Shown here one piece after another: positions 1-11,700 of a stretch of DNA of 64,000 nt. The position numbers were made by a program, and so were the translations under genes. The first letter of the stretch is position 1. Every line of letters starts with the position of its first letter. The stretch comes from Nematostella vectensis. Taxonomy: Eukaryota; Cnidaria; Anthozoa; Actiniaria; Edwardsiidae. The stretch covers positions 10,603,688 to 10,667,687 of the forward strand of contig NC_064048.1 of the NCBI RefSeq assembly GCF_932526225.1, read 5' to 3'. The notes under the pieces are model-generated. The model had not been told where the DNA came from. It was given only the letters and a program-made list of their open reading frames with translations, and did not search any database.

Positions 1-167
1 AATCTTGAGTTGATGTTTAGCCCGTTCATGGATACAGGGCCATTTGCAAAGGGTCATTCGTTGATTGTTTAGCTTTATAGCTTTTGATCAAGTGTCGTAG
101 AGACATTCTCTTTTCCCATGATAATCCATAAAGATATTATTGATAATAATGATGTGTGCATTGACAG

Positions 168-266
168 TCAGATGGACGACACCCTGAAGACCGTGCGCGC
201 TATTTACATGGAACGAAGAATCCCAAAGGCCAAGCTTTTTGTATTATTATAACGAAGATTTCTTGA
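168..266 (+). CDS. Possible terminal exon of a gene starting left of the window
   Basis: A good acceptor (TTGACAG, AG at 166-167) is followed by open sequence and an AATAAA signal at about 286-291, so this looks like a last exon. Two frames are open: one ends at a TGA at 264-266, the other (through ATGGACGAC) at a TAA at 250-252. The first reads ...KNPKGQAFCIII, vaguely like the opening strand of a caspase domain, but it is far too short to assign. The upstream phase lies outside the window, so the frame cannot be chosen. Function unknown. Confidence 0.3.
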   Translation, partial: SDGRHPEDRARYLHGTKNPKGQAFCIIITKIS

Positions 267-2982
267 GACTGAAAAAAGACTTGTCAAAATAAACTTGAAA
301 AGGGATTAAATGATTATCACATGAATTGCGGAAAGTAGCCCGAAATGGCAAAATGAGATCTGTGGAGTAAGTTATGAATCAATAGAAAACAAGAGTGGCT
401 GTGAGGCACTCTATAGTCTGTAGATGGCTCTCAATCCTCTAGGTTAGGCTTCAGCTTCCAAAGAACGGCAACTAATTCCCATACTTGATAAAGCTCTATG
501 TAGCCTAAACTTCTTGATAAAACACAAACAAGGTTGCAAGTTAACAACAGCGTCGTAGCATTTTTATATCGCTTGATTTTGACACCCAGGTGAAACACCG
601 TTGCAATAGCTAGCAAGAGTAATGTGTATCAGTGTAAAACTGACCTTTGGTTGCCCTTGAAGCTGTGACAAGCCACAAAATAAGACAGAAGCCTCCGCTC
701 CAAGTCATGTTTATCCTCCAAGCATGCCCTGTCTTTTCCCCGGCCGTGCAACCATGAAATGAAAGCTTCGGGGAGTAATAGAATTTAAGAGGATCCCAGC
801 TTGCTATGTAAACACAGACGTGACACTTAGAGATGCAATTGCAAATAAACCGTCTCCATTAATCTGCTTCTATTGAGCCGACTACTGCAAGTAAACATCT
901 ACTAGTAAATAGGCCTCGAGCATCAACAGGACCGCGATGGGTCCTGATGTATCAAGAGTCATTATCTGGTCAGATTAGGGAGGGAATATTTCGATACCTT
1001 TTGGCCAACGTGTCCTTTATAGAAAGGTCTCGGAAATTTGAGCTTTGCAGGCTTTGTAAACAATCAAGAAATATAAGGTGCGTTGTTTGCATTTGATCAA
1101 GAGAAGAAAGAAGCAATTAGTTTGGTGTGTTCGTTGGTGTCTGAGAAAAACAAAGTCCGAAATGAGATTGAAAAATATCGGCGCCTAGTTGAATTTACAG
1201 TGGAACCTAGATTTTATGCCTCGGGAAAAAGAAAATGTATCGTAAAATCGAGGTATCGTTGCAGAGAGGTCCTCGATTTTACGATATAAAGGAAAATCCA
1301 TTGAAAATATCGTTGTAGCGACGTCGGGTTAATTATCGACTTTTACAAAAAAAATAATATTGTAACTGTACTATATGTGAGACATTACAGTTACTCTATG
1401 TAAGACTGTAAATCTGCATTTTTAAATAACATTTGTAAGTCACTGTATTTCCGTAGCATGTCACGTAAGATTGAGGTGGGGGGGGGGGGGGGGGGGGGGC
1501 ACAATACAGAAACAATAAGAAAAATTATTGGGGGGGAGGGGCACAGCCACACCCTTACTGATCATTTTCTTGTAATTTTTTGATATATCGGGGGTTGGGG
1601 GGGCGTGCCCCCAATGCCCCACCCCCTGCCCCTGAGAAAGGGTCATCGTAAAATCCAGGTTTCACTGTATCCATGTTACTATCAGAGTGGGAATCATGAT
1701 TCGTAATGCAAAATACAGATTGAAAGGAGACGAAAAATTCATTACTTTCTCAATAACTCTTAATCAAACTAATGAAGCAATCAAATTAAATTTTTGTAGG
1801 GCGATATTCTGGGAAACCAGATGAATTGATGAGCCCAGTTAAATTTTCCGTATCAGCAATCGAAAATCATAATCCACGATAGGATATAGAAAAATGATAC
1901 TTCCTGGAGATAGACCGCTAGAAAGTAAAATACAAAAAACTGGTTAACTCATCTTTTTTTTCGACCAATTACTCCACAGGTACCCCAATCTCACTGCGTG
2001 TATGAATAAATTATTGTGGTTCACGTTACGTTGTGTGTGTCATGGTTTACAGTAAACACATGGGATTGAAATAAGCAGTTCACTTTAATACGAAATAAAA
2101 TCGTAAAACTCCCAATGATATTCTGATCTGACAGTGGTCTGGGTGAAGTTTCAAGCTATTTGGACTGGTATTTCGAGAGTTACGTTGTTCGTCCCCCAAA
2201 TAAAAGGTCTGTGCGCACAGCCCCTTCCCCCCTCCCACGGCGGCCAAAATGTGGGTAATTTCTTATCAAGGAAATGCGCCCCCCCTCTCAGCCAATCCTT
2301 GTTATGCGCCTGTCACAGACACGATCTGGAAACCGATCCTCTATTGTGTGTATTCTGTATACCACTTGATTCTGGGTACCTTATCTCCTTTTTTCATCGA
2401 TACCAGATTCCGGATTACAAGTCACAGTGGTAGAGTTGAAAATTATAATGGTTTTGCGATCTAAAAGCGGGTTATCTCCTGACAGAAGACAGGTATATAT
2501 CCCTAACGCTATTTACACTGTACAGTTCAATTATCTCTTTTATATTCTACTGTTTCCATTTTTCTGAAAGAAGAAAAAACAAATACGATTATTGGTGAAG
2601 ATAATAACTTTTTAAATTTGAAAGATACTGGACATGATGATATTCTTGATAAACTGGGGACGGTTCCTAGGAAGCAGGTTAGCCTAACACACGGGTGGAT
2701 ACAGCTATCTTGGAATTTGATTGGATAAAAAGGCCATTCATCTCTGGATTAGCATTAATCTGCTTTCTACGAGCTGGGCCTGATCAATATCCCTGGTCTT
2801 GTTAAAATTACAGTGAATTCAAAATAAAAACACTGATCAAATTCTATTTTCTTTACCAATATTCCCAGCATATTACGATATAAATCGTGTATTAGTTAGA
2901 AGATATTATTTACTTTTTCTTACCCTTTCTATGGAGACATATGGTTTGCTGCCTCTGTGGGTATGGCCTGGACTACCAGGGG
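267..2982. other. Gene-poor interval with one MITE
   Basis: No coding exon could be supported here. The interval holds the pogo/Tigger-type MITE at 1198-1667 with an internal poly-G tract (about 1477-1499). The rest is AT-rich unique sequence without a recognisable product. The short open frames around 2134-2464 have no family resemblance and no splice or composition support. Confidence 0.6.
1198..1667. mobile_element. Non-autonomous pogo/Tigger-type MITE (~470 bp)
   Basis: Terminal inverted repeats begin CAGTGGAACCTAGATTTTA at 1198 and, read from the other end at 1667, CAGTGAAACCTGGATTTTA. The flanking dinucleotide is TA on both sides (1196-1197 and 1668-1669), the target duplication of Tc1/mariner/pogo elements. 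A second internal palindrome (16-bp arms 1238-1253 and 1271-1286) contains another copy of the GATTTTACGAT motif. There is no transposase frame, so the element is non-autonomous. The family name rests on TIR and TSD only. Confidence 0.65.
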
Positions 2983-5062
2983 CTAGAATGACAGGTCGGC
3001 AGTGTTATGTGGCGAGAAGTCTGCGTTGACACCAAGTAATGAACAGACCTGGAAAAAAAAAATGGAAAACACAAATGCATATAACATAATCAATCAATAA
3101 AGCAATAAAAATAAAAATATATTTAAGTGTACAGCAACATTTGGGGTACAAAGAACAGTACAAAATATGGAGAAATAATATAGAATTACGTATCTCTCAC
3201 AGATATTAATCAGTAAAAAAAATTCCCAATATTTTTTTCTTTTTGTTTCATGAACAACAAAGGCCTCTCACCAATCGATCGTGTGCGATTTTATAGAAAC
3301 TCACCTTGTGATCGTGAGCGAATGTGTACGATTATATTGAAACTCACCTTGTGATCGTGTGCGATCGTATGCGAAGTTAGCCCGTGTGAATGCCCCTACT
3401 TTTGAGCTACCTGTTAACAATTAGACTACTGGTCTCCTTGGTTCCTATATATAAAACTTGGCGCTACCGTAAATTAACTTCTAGTGCTGCAAGTTGAGGT
3501 AGCAATCACAAGTCACAGACCAGTTTTTCACAACTTTACAAATTAGAGAGTTAAACAAAACAAAACATGAATTTGAAAAAAAATACAAGCCCACAAACAA
3601 TCACCATTTAGACTAGGTATAAATCAACACAAGGTTGAAAAGGTATGTAAAAACGCCTCAAAACAGAGGTTTAACATACCTTTTCAACCTTGTGTTGATT
3701 TATACCTTGTCTACACCACGCCTAAGTAGACCATCTAGTTTTTCTACAGCTTTTCTGTAGTCTTTCTAGTTATACCATTTAGACTGTAGACCTTTCACAA
3801 ATTTAAAGTTTTGAAATCATCATAAAATTTCTTTGTTCTCACCGATCACAGAAAATTCCCCCCCTTTTACAATGCTAATGTGTAGATAACAACTGCAAAA
3901 CACACCTGTTTAAACTTTGCCCTCACTTTTGCCAGATCAGTAAACAGCTTTTGATTGGTTGGGTTACTGACATCTAGACTGCCAATAAGATGCTTGAGAC
4001 CTTCTAGAGATTTACAAATTCTTGAATATAAAAAAACAGTTTGGTGTTAGGACTTAGTATATGTACATTGAATAAGACCATTTACATTTTTATTCTATGA
4101 TGTTTAAGGCTGACTACTTGACAGCTCTTAGACAACCTACCAGCACCCAAAGCACGGCAATACACTAAATGCAACCACAAATACACTAACACAAAAACAT
4201 TGCATAGCTCAGAAACAATTCGAAGTTAATGGAGTTGGTGGAATTGTGCTAATGGTGAACTACATGATTATTGTTGTTTTGGCTGTGATCACACTAAAGC
4301 TGGAACAGAAACAGAGTTGGATTAATCCGAGAGTCATTTTTTAAGTCTACCTCTAAGCTCTTTTTTAGGGGAAAATTCTAATTTATACTTATAATAATCT
4401 ATAAATCTTTAGACTTATTGGTTGCTGTTTAAACCATTACCTTTTTCTCTTTCTGTCATCAGTGGTGTTCTTGTTCAAAACAATCCACATTTGAACAAAT
4501 CCAGAATAAAATCCAACCTAGATTACCAAAAAATTGAATTAACTACTGCTACATATGTGGTCAATATGAGATCAATATGAGATGACATCACATGCGTAAA
4601 GACATTTTTGGTCTTGCTTTAAAACATTTTCCATTAACTCATTCTTGCCTTAGTGTAGCCAATAGACAGGGAGGGGGAAAGGTATAAACCTTGAGACATT
4701 ATGGGTTTTATACTGTATATGGCATGTTCAAGGCCCTGATCAAGAAAAGCCTTGAAGCTGTAACCCTATAATTATGGTGTATATACTGTGCATACTGTAG
4801 AGTAAATGCCAAGTATCCTGATTCAGACTTGGGTAATTTAAAGTTCATTCATTGTGTACAGGGACACATACCTTCTCGTGGGTTTATACATTTTAGAAGA
4901 GCTCTAATTTCTACCAGTACATTCTTACCTCAGACGAGATCTCCCCGCCTTTTTGCAGACCAAGGTTATAGCCCTCTGTCCGGCCTTCACTCTGTCCTGC
5001 CTTCCATCCCTCTTCATACCCTTCTCTATAGCAACTGAAACGAATGACATTTCCCTTAACAT
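2983..5062 (-). CDS. Unrecognised minus-strand gene, partial exon model
   Basis: Three minus-strand exons join in phase with canonical sites: 4517-4441 (phase 0, ends in AG), 4020-3906 (one base completes the codon) and 3048-2983 (ends in TAG). They encode about 86 residues, with a basic stretch DDRKRKR and then a helical-looking segment (KSLEGLKHLIGSLDV, LAKVRAKFKQ) ending NTADLSF. A possible first exon, 5062-4929, starts at an ATG with an upstream in-frame stop and encodes 44 basic residues. The exon linking it to 4517 was not settled; a short candidate lies around 4820. I do not recognise the family. The gene is divergent from OGFOD3, with about 600 bp between starts, so the two may share a promoter region. 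Confidence 0.4.
3609..3713. repeat. Near-perfect ~105-bp hairpin
   Basis: Arms 3616-3648 and 3674-3706 are 33-bp perfect inverted repeats, separated by a 25-base loop that itself pairs partly (CCTC...GAGG). Pairing continues with one mismatch into the flanks (TAGAC...GTCTA). It lies in the last intron of the unrecognised minus-strand gene. It could be a tiny MITE or a small-RNA hairpin precursor. Confidence 0.7.
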
Positions 5063-5481
5063 CTTAACCACTTGTGCAGAGCTTTAAAGAGAAGGAATCT
5101 GCGACTACACAGGCCAAAATGTGTTGTTTGCTTTTGATCGCTGGAGGAAGTTACTTATTAGGAAAATATCCCGTGAATATGGGGATGGATCTATAACAAG
5201 ATTCAGCTTTGTGAGTTTTTGGGGTGTACCAAACTAGATTAGAGCGATCGATCAAGTCTAATGAATCACCTTTCTTCCAAAAACAAAACCGAGTCGAAAA
5301 TATCACCTTCTTCCGCCATCTTGGCTTGTACCCAGAATGCAGCTCGCTCAACAAACATACAGGGAATCCATGTAAACGTTTACTGGACGGATTTGATCTA
5401 ATAGGATTACGATAATGGTAATAGAGAATTTCTTGAGTTCATTTCTCTCCGAATCAATATGCAAATATCTATGCAAAAATG

Positions 5482-5489
5482 TATAAAAG
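5482..5489 (+). promoter_or_regulatory. TATA-like element upstream of OGFOD3
   Basis: TATAAAAG lies about 190 bp before the OGFOD3 start codon, in the short divergent intergenic space. Position and sequence suit a core promoter with a 5' UTR of about 160 nt, but no transcription start is known. Confidence 0.25.
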
Positions 5490-5675
5490 AGTTTTGAGAA
5501 CTTCTTTGTTACTGGGTTTCCTGTGTCTGAAACTCCCACAGCACACTGCGCGTCCATTTTCACAGAGTTCACAGCTGTGTGAAGATTTTAAAAAGACCTT
5601 TTTTGTTAAAATTACGACGTGAAAATTTAAATTTTAGAAAGAAAAGTATCATTCGAGCAAGTTGAGGGTACAAAA

Positions 5676-6671
5676 ATGCCAGTTGTACATAGAAGAAAAG
5701 GGAAGGAAGGAGAAGAGGAGCAAAAAACAAGCTTTGACAACGAATCGGGGGACAAACCAAAAGAAAATGTTGAAAAAGCTGGTAAAGCCCCAAAGAAAAC
5801 TCGAGCTAAAGATATCGAAGGCGTTTCAATCTTGCCACGAATAACAGCAGCGGTGGTGATCATAGCTGCCTTTATCTACATCAGGGACTCCGTGCTTGAG
5901 AATTACCTAACTGAGTCTGGGATGATCACTTTTGTTAGTGTTGATGATAGCGTTTCGCGTAAGTTCCTCAATGTGAAATGTTCGAATGATTATGGAACGA
6001 AGTTCAAGAGTTGTGTCCCGAAAAAGTGCGGTAGAGCTGTCATGGACGATGTAGTGAGTTTTGAAGAAGCAGTTTATCTAGCGGATCTGGCAAAGCGTGG
6101 AATGAAGCACGGGGGTTCTTCCGGAGGTCCCACAATTCTTGATCTTCATTCAGGTGCCCTTACGTATGGGAAGAAATTCGTGAATATTTATACTCTGGCG
6201 AAAAAACTCAAGACTGGAGAACTCTTTACAAAGAAAGACTTTGAGGTTTACAAACAAGTAAAAAATAAGATAAAAAATGCAATTGCTACGGAGTTTAATA
6301 TCGATCAAAACAATTTATACCTTACTAAGCCAACTTTCTTCTCAAGAATGACAGCTAAGCCTGCGAAAACTATTCATGATGAGTACTGGCACCCACACAT
6401 CGATAAAACAACCTATGGGTCATTTTATTACACGTCTCTACTCTATCTCAGTGACTATGGAAGAAATTTTACTGGAGGACGATTTGTTTTTGTTGACAAG
6501 AATACAAATCACACTGTCGAACCTAAGACTGCAAGGGTCTCATTCTTCACATCTGGGTCTGAGAATTTGCACCATGTTGAAAAAGTGAAAAATGGGACAC
6601 GTTTTGCCATAACAGTATCGTTTACTTGTGATCCAAAGTTTGCCATAACAGATCCCTCTGCAGAACCTTAA
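5676..6671 (+). CDS. OGFOD3: 2-oxoglutarate and iron-dependent oxygenase domain-containing protein 3 (OGFOD3-like), intronless
   Basis: A complete 331-residue frame in one exon, close to the vertebrate length. A Lys/Glu-rich cytosolic N-terminus (1-50) precedes one membrane segment (about 55-70) and an ER-lumenal type region. Conserved blocks follow: CVPKKCGR (113-120), LDLHSGAL (156-162) and LTKPTFFSR (216-224). The prolyl-4-hydroxylase-type dioxygenase core has the iron ligands H241 and D243 in HPHID and H299 in GSENLHH, and the 2-oxoglutarate arginine is R309 in NGTRFAI. All expected catalytic residues are present, so it should be an active Fe(II)/2OG oxygenase; the family's substrate is not established. 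The ATG at 5676 is the first in frame and the C-terminus matches the family. AATAAA follows at 6765. Vertebrate homologues have several exons, so the lack of introns is notable. Confidence 0.93.
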   Translation: MPVVHRRKGKEGEEEQKTSFDNESGDKPKENVEKAGKAPKKTRAKDIEGVSILPRITAAVVIIAAFIYIRDSVLENYLTESGMITFVSVDDSVSRKFLNVKCSNDYGTKFKSCVPKKCGRAVMDDVVSFEEAVYLADLAKRGMKHGGSSGGPTILDLHSGALTYGKKFVNIYTLAKKLKTGELFTKKDFEVYKQVKNKIKNAIATEFNIDQNNLYLTKPTFFSRMTAKPAKTIHDEYWHPHIDKTTYGSFYYTSLLYLSDYGRNFTGGRFVFVDKNTNHTVEPKTARVSFFTSGSENLHHVEKVKNGTRFAITVSFTCDPKFAITDPSAEP

Positions 6672-8781
6672 AGAGCCCTTGTCAGCCACTGTTTTGTTTT
6701 TAATTGTTCCTAATCTATATTGGATTGCAAATAATGGGTAGAAAGATCAATATAAACACCTGAGAATAAAGTATCAGTCTTCATTAACCAAATTCAATAA
6801 CAGATAATTACAATTACCTGTTTACAAATCAGCCAATGAAAATTAATGCTTTCTCACACTTTATACCTTGATAAAATTACAAAATGATAGGAGATTGAGG
6901 GTTAACTACACCTCCCCCCACCCTTAGATAAAATTTGATAAAGTATTTAAGTATAAATTTATAACATCATGACCAGTACTGTGTACACAAAAAAACGTTT
7001 GAAATGTTTATTGTCTCATCGCCAAACCCAAGCAAAAGTTTAAGTGATGTTGTTTGAAGAGAAGTTTCTCGGTTCAGGGTTTGAATATCAATCTTACATC
7101 TAGTTGGGTTGGATAAGCATTCTAGGGATGCTAATAATTATAAGAACATTTGAATATGTGTACCTTGGTTAAAAGGTTTAAACTATTTGCAGGTTTAGCT
7201 CTTATACAGTAAAAAATAGAATAAAGAATTTATTAGATAGTTCACAGATAAAAATTGCTGACTCTCATTGTGTAAGAGTAAAATTTCTTAAGAATAAATG
7301 TATCACCAGTACACTGCTCTGCTCACTGGTTAAGAAATAAAATATTATTTGCGTGCCTTCATTGAGTTTTGAAAACGCCGAGGTGTTTCTGTTTGGGAGA
7401 ATTCGAGAAAAGATCAGTGGAGCACGAGACTGCTGGTCAAGGTTTTCAAAACTCAATGAAGGCACAAAAAAAATGGTTTATTTCTTTTATAAAATTATTT
7501 CTAATCCTATGCAAAAGACAAAAAAAAAACTTGCAACAGCGCACGCTCGTGGCGTCATTCCAGTGCACATCAGCGCGTGCGCAGAAAACAGTTTGAAAAA
7601 CTGGCTTCAAATTCCAAGCAATCTTTACTTCATCATTTGGTGGTTCATCTATTTAGACTAATCCCACAAATCAGACCGCCTGTACTATCTCAATTATTTT
7701 ATAATTCACTATGGGCTTTTTGCAGCTAGAAATCACTACTACCAAGGAAATATTCCCGTATGTCATACATATAAATATGTCTTTCTAGCAAGTACTACTT
7801 TGATTACCAAAGGCACAGGAAACGGTGTATTCTTGAGTGTTTGTCAAATTCCAACTTTTTTACTTTATTGTTGCCAAGAGCAATAGAATTAAAGGGCTTA
7901 TTTTTGTTTATGTATTATCATTTTTACTGATTGTTGTTAAAGCCAGAAATGCCCTTGAAATGGTCTACTATGAATAAGCTTCAAGTCTGTCTATGGCCGT
8001 AAAAAAAGCCAGTCTTACTAGTTGTTCTGAAGTGTTTCTCTTTTAAAGCTAGAGTGTCTACTATTAAAATATACCACCTACGCTAGAATAGGATTAACAC
8101 AAGCCATATTTTGAGAGCTTGTATAATTTACAGTTGTATTGCTAAAATATACTTAAATGCATGACTTGAATGTTTTCACTATTTTTGGGAGGGTTAACTA
8201 AAATAAAAGAAACAATAATAAAGCAGTGCTCTTTGAAGGATCATGTCTGCATTCTTTAAAAAAAAAGGTCACAGCCACACAAACAAAAGATATATCATTC
8301 AACCATACCCAATAAAAGTTTACTTTATACTTTATACTTTTGAAGTACTTTAGTTCCCGCCATTTTTGTGTTGCCAGGTGACATTGTGACGCTGCGTGCA
8401 CTCCATATTTGGTGATGTAGACAATGGGCTGCCAAATAAGGCGCGCGCGCACAATAGTCTTCAGACTTTGAACAAATGGAAACTGGCTCCAACCAAAATA
8501 TGCAGCTATAGATTATGATTTATTCATAAGAGTTTATTGCAAGAATGACCACAGCTCTACTTTATTTTAGTGATTTTATCACTTAGTGACCCTTTCAAGT
8601 CATCGAACGGTTTATTACCTTACTTCTAGAAGTTTTGTTGGACCATGCAAGACACGAAGAGCCGATATGCAGTCAAACAACTTTCACTGATCGCACATGT
8701 AAATACGAGAAACCGCGACGGTTACTGACCCAGAAGTGGCCCTAAAATACCAAGATTGAAACCCAGCGAATAGGAAACGTC
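6672..8781. other. Intergenic interval after OGFOD3
   Basis: This holds the OGFOD3 3' UTR and poly(A) signal (AATAAA at 6765-6770), one inverted-repeat element (7353-7465) and AT-rich unique sequence. The 5' flank of the long downstream gene begins at the right end, with a TAA at 8743 in frame with its proposed start. No other gene was seen. Confidence 0.6.
7353..7465. repeat. Inverted-repeat element, 24-bp perfect arms
   Basis: The arms 7353-7376 and 7442-7465 are perfect inverted repeats (GTGCCTTCATTGAGTTTTG...) enclosing 65 bp. The sequence beyond the arms (AAGAAATAAA... and its rough complement) also pairs loosely, suggesting a larger degraded MITE of about 160 bp. No protein is encoded. 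Confidence 0.65.
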
Positions 8782-11700
8782 ATGAGTTTGTCGGTAAGTT
8801 GAGATGTCATTAAAATATCCCCTTTATAGCCGTCGGCAGGGTAGAAGTTCTCGGTCAATCGCTCACGCAAGACGACCCGTGTCACAATCTAACCGCGATG
8901 AAATTTCCGTTTATTTACAAATTTCCACAAATGGCCAGTTAGTTTGAAGTTAGTTCTGGGCATATATATGTGTATTCTGCTTTGTTTTGTTAACAAATCT
9001 TTGTTAAAATGTTATTTTAGGAGAGCGAGGATCACGATTCCTCAGCAGAGGAACACGAATTGTCTAAACTAAAAGAGGAGGCAATTCTTGACAGTTTATT
9101 TTACGCTTGCGAGGTGGACGATAGCGGAAAAGTGCCTGTTTCTCGTCTTATAAGCTACCTTAGAACTGCTGTGGCCAAGGACTCCAACGACAATACTCCA
9201 GAGGTAACAGATAACAGAATTCACATAATTTACCTAAAAACACAGAGAAATCACCCAATGTTTCTATAATTTTAGCGGGAAATTGGAACTTGAAAATCTA
9301 TCATCGCGCGCTATCTAAACTTCATCCTTGTTGATAATGCTAAGTCGGATCAACGTTATACTAATTTATATTTATATTTCTCCACTGTCGCGAATCTAAA
9401 AGCCGATTAACCATAAGAGGCTTTGTATTATCCAACGGCTAATGCAGTCAGTATATATATATTTTTGATCTGTTGTTGGTATGGAAATGCAACCATTAAA
9501 ATAGCGACATCTTTGGCGAACGCTTCGATTTTTTGTAATGTTGACATAGTAAGACATAATATTATTTCAGCCAAGGATACTATTTCTATGCTCAAAGGTT
9601 TGTTGATTTTCTCATTATGATTTTCTCCCATGTCATTCCCATTTCATTCCTTTTTCGGTTATTATCGCAACATTATGCGCCTTGATATAACTTAAACTCA
9701 ATTCCAACACTTTTGCCCAAATTCTTCACTTTTTCCACACTGTTTTTATAATAAGTATGTATACTTCAATTGTTATTCGATATATTTTCTAATTTGTCTA
9801 AAGATTTTGACAGTGAAAAATAAACTTTTATCGGTAGTGTCAAGGTTCGATAATATCTTTGTATTTCCTTTGTTATCGGTGACAAAAAGCAAGTATGCCT
9901 GGAGACTTACGCCAACGAGATTTATTATGTCAGTAATTCCCTCGATACGTTTTAGCATATAAACTTTATTTGCATTGTCTACTCATAAATATATAAATAA
10001 ACCTCGGAAGATCAATTTGGCTCCATATTTCTAATCATTGAGGGTGTGCAATTATTGTTGGATTGGTTTTATTGAAAAGGAAGTGAATTTTGAAATGAAG
10101 ATAAGTTTTTACTTTAGAGAGAGCATTTAGGAAAAAAAAAAACGCCATGTCATAGCAAACAAAAGGCTTTTCTGGTTGGAAAATGTTCAAATAGTTATTC
10201 AAATAGACACCCCTGCTGTAAGAATGCTTGCCCAGTAATTCTACCCCCTCAGTTTGATGTCAAAGTGAGTAATTTTTAACAAGTGTTTTTGAGTGGTGAG
10301 ATGCTTGGGTCACTTTGCCAAACTTAGAACTGGAGTGTGTGATAATTGGGTAATAAATAGTGTTATTCTATGGAAATGGCAGCTAAAAATAATTACATCC
10401 TTTTGCTTTGCTTCACTACGCACCAGACATGTTTTATTCCCTGGGGAGGTAGCAAGGCGATTATACAAGAAAAGAACCTTTCATGTATTTTCTTGCTAAA
10501 AATATTGCCTTACCCTAAACCAAATGGTTTATTTTATGTTCTGTTTGGTTGTCAACCAATCTTGGACAGACATCTTATGAAATTGGGTAAAATACAGTAA
10601 ATATGTGGAAAAAAAACAAGAGAGCCTATGCGGGTTAATACATAGAATGTATGAACATTCTCACAAAAATTAGGGTTTTGATGAGTTCCAAAATCGTGTG
10701 ACACCTGCTTAATGCGGGTGAGTTGACAGCTATGCTGTTGGGTAAATGGGACTAGCTTATTAGGACCTCCAGTTTGTTGGTGATTGGTCACATAGCACGA
10801 ATAAAGATTTTTACTACGGAAATAGATGGACATTAAACAATTCTCCAGGGCGGGAACACAAGACTTGCAACACTGAATTACTGCGGTACATACCAAGCCC
10901 CTCCCTTAAATAAGGGCCTCCTCCCCAATGAGATCCTTGTGGAAGAGGAAATATTTGAATAAATGACTCCCCAGAATAAGTGCCTTCCTTAAGGTAATTC
11001 CCTTGAAATAGTTCTACAACCCAGATTTTTTTTAAACTTGGCATAAACAATATTGAAGTTAAGGGCTTTCAAAAAATGTAATAAAAAGATGGGGGTACCG
11101 ACCTCGTTTTCACAACAGAGGGGCGTAGAGTTGACACGTTTTTTCCTGATTGAGCGAGGAAAAATACCAACTTTTAGTTTTCAAAAAGAGTGCCTATAGT
11201 CTTTAGAAAATTAAGTTCTGTTTGTCGAGCTACCAAAATCCGATCTCCCAAACAATAACCCGTAGTACCTAACATTCAAAACAAATCACATTTAAGAGAT
11301 CGCACTAAAAGACACTGTTTTCGCCACTATTTATACAGTAAAAAGGACCATTTTGAAGTATTTTACGGCTTTTAAGAGAAAATATACAAACTTCTACAAC
11401 CCAACTTTTTTTCTTCTTTCAGTATATCATTTTTCCATATATTTAACTATTTGAGCAAATAAAAAATGGGCGTAACCAACTTCGTTTTCTCTCAAAGTGA
11501 TTTTAATTAAAAAAGCGCACCTTTTGATTTGTTTTCTTGTACAACTGTGGCATTTATTACCAGAAAATTCGAACAAACGGCGCGCGCTAGGATGCGCAGA
11601 AGTCGTGCGCAGTGCAATTCAAGGGAATTACCTTAAATGCTTGGCTCTTAATAGACCTCCATGTTGACTTTGATGGCTGTTTGTTTGAAGGGAGTGCCTG

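Noticed and set aside
168-266. Caspase-like start of a p20 domain in the left-edge exon
   Set aside because: Only about a dozen residues resemble the motif and the frame ends at once in a stop. Too little to assign.
4700-4850. Candidate linking exons for the minus-strand gene (for example from 4757)
   Set aside because: The clearest acceptor gives an open segment, but no donor restores phase 0 for the next exon. A shorter alternative near 4820 fits phase but has weak sites.
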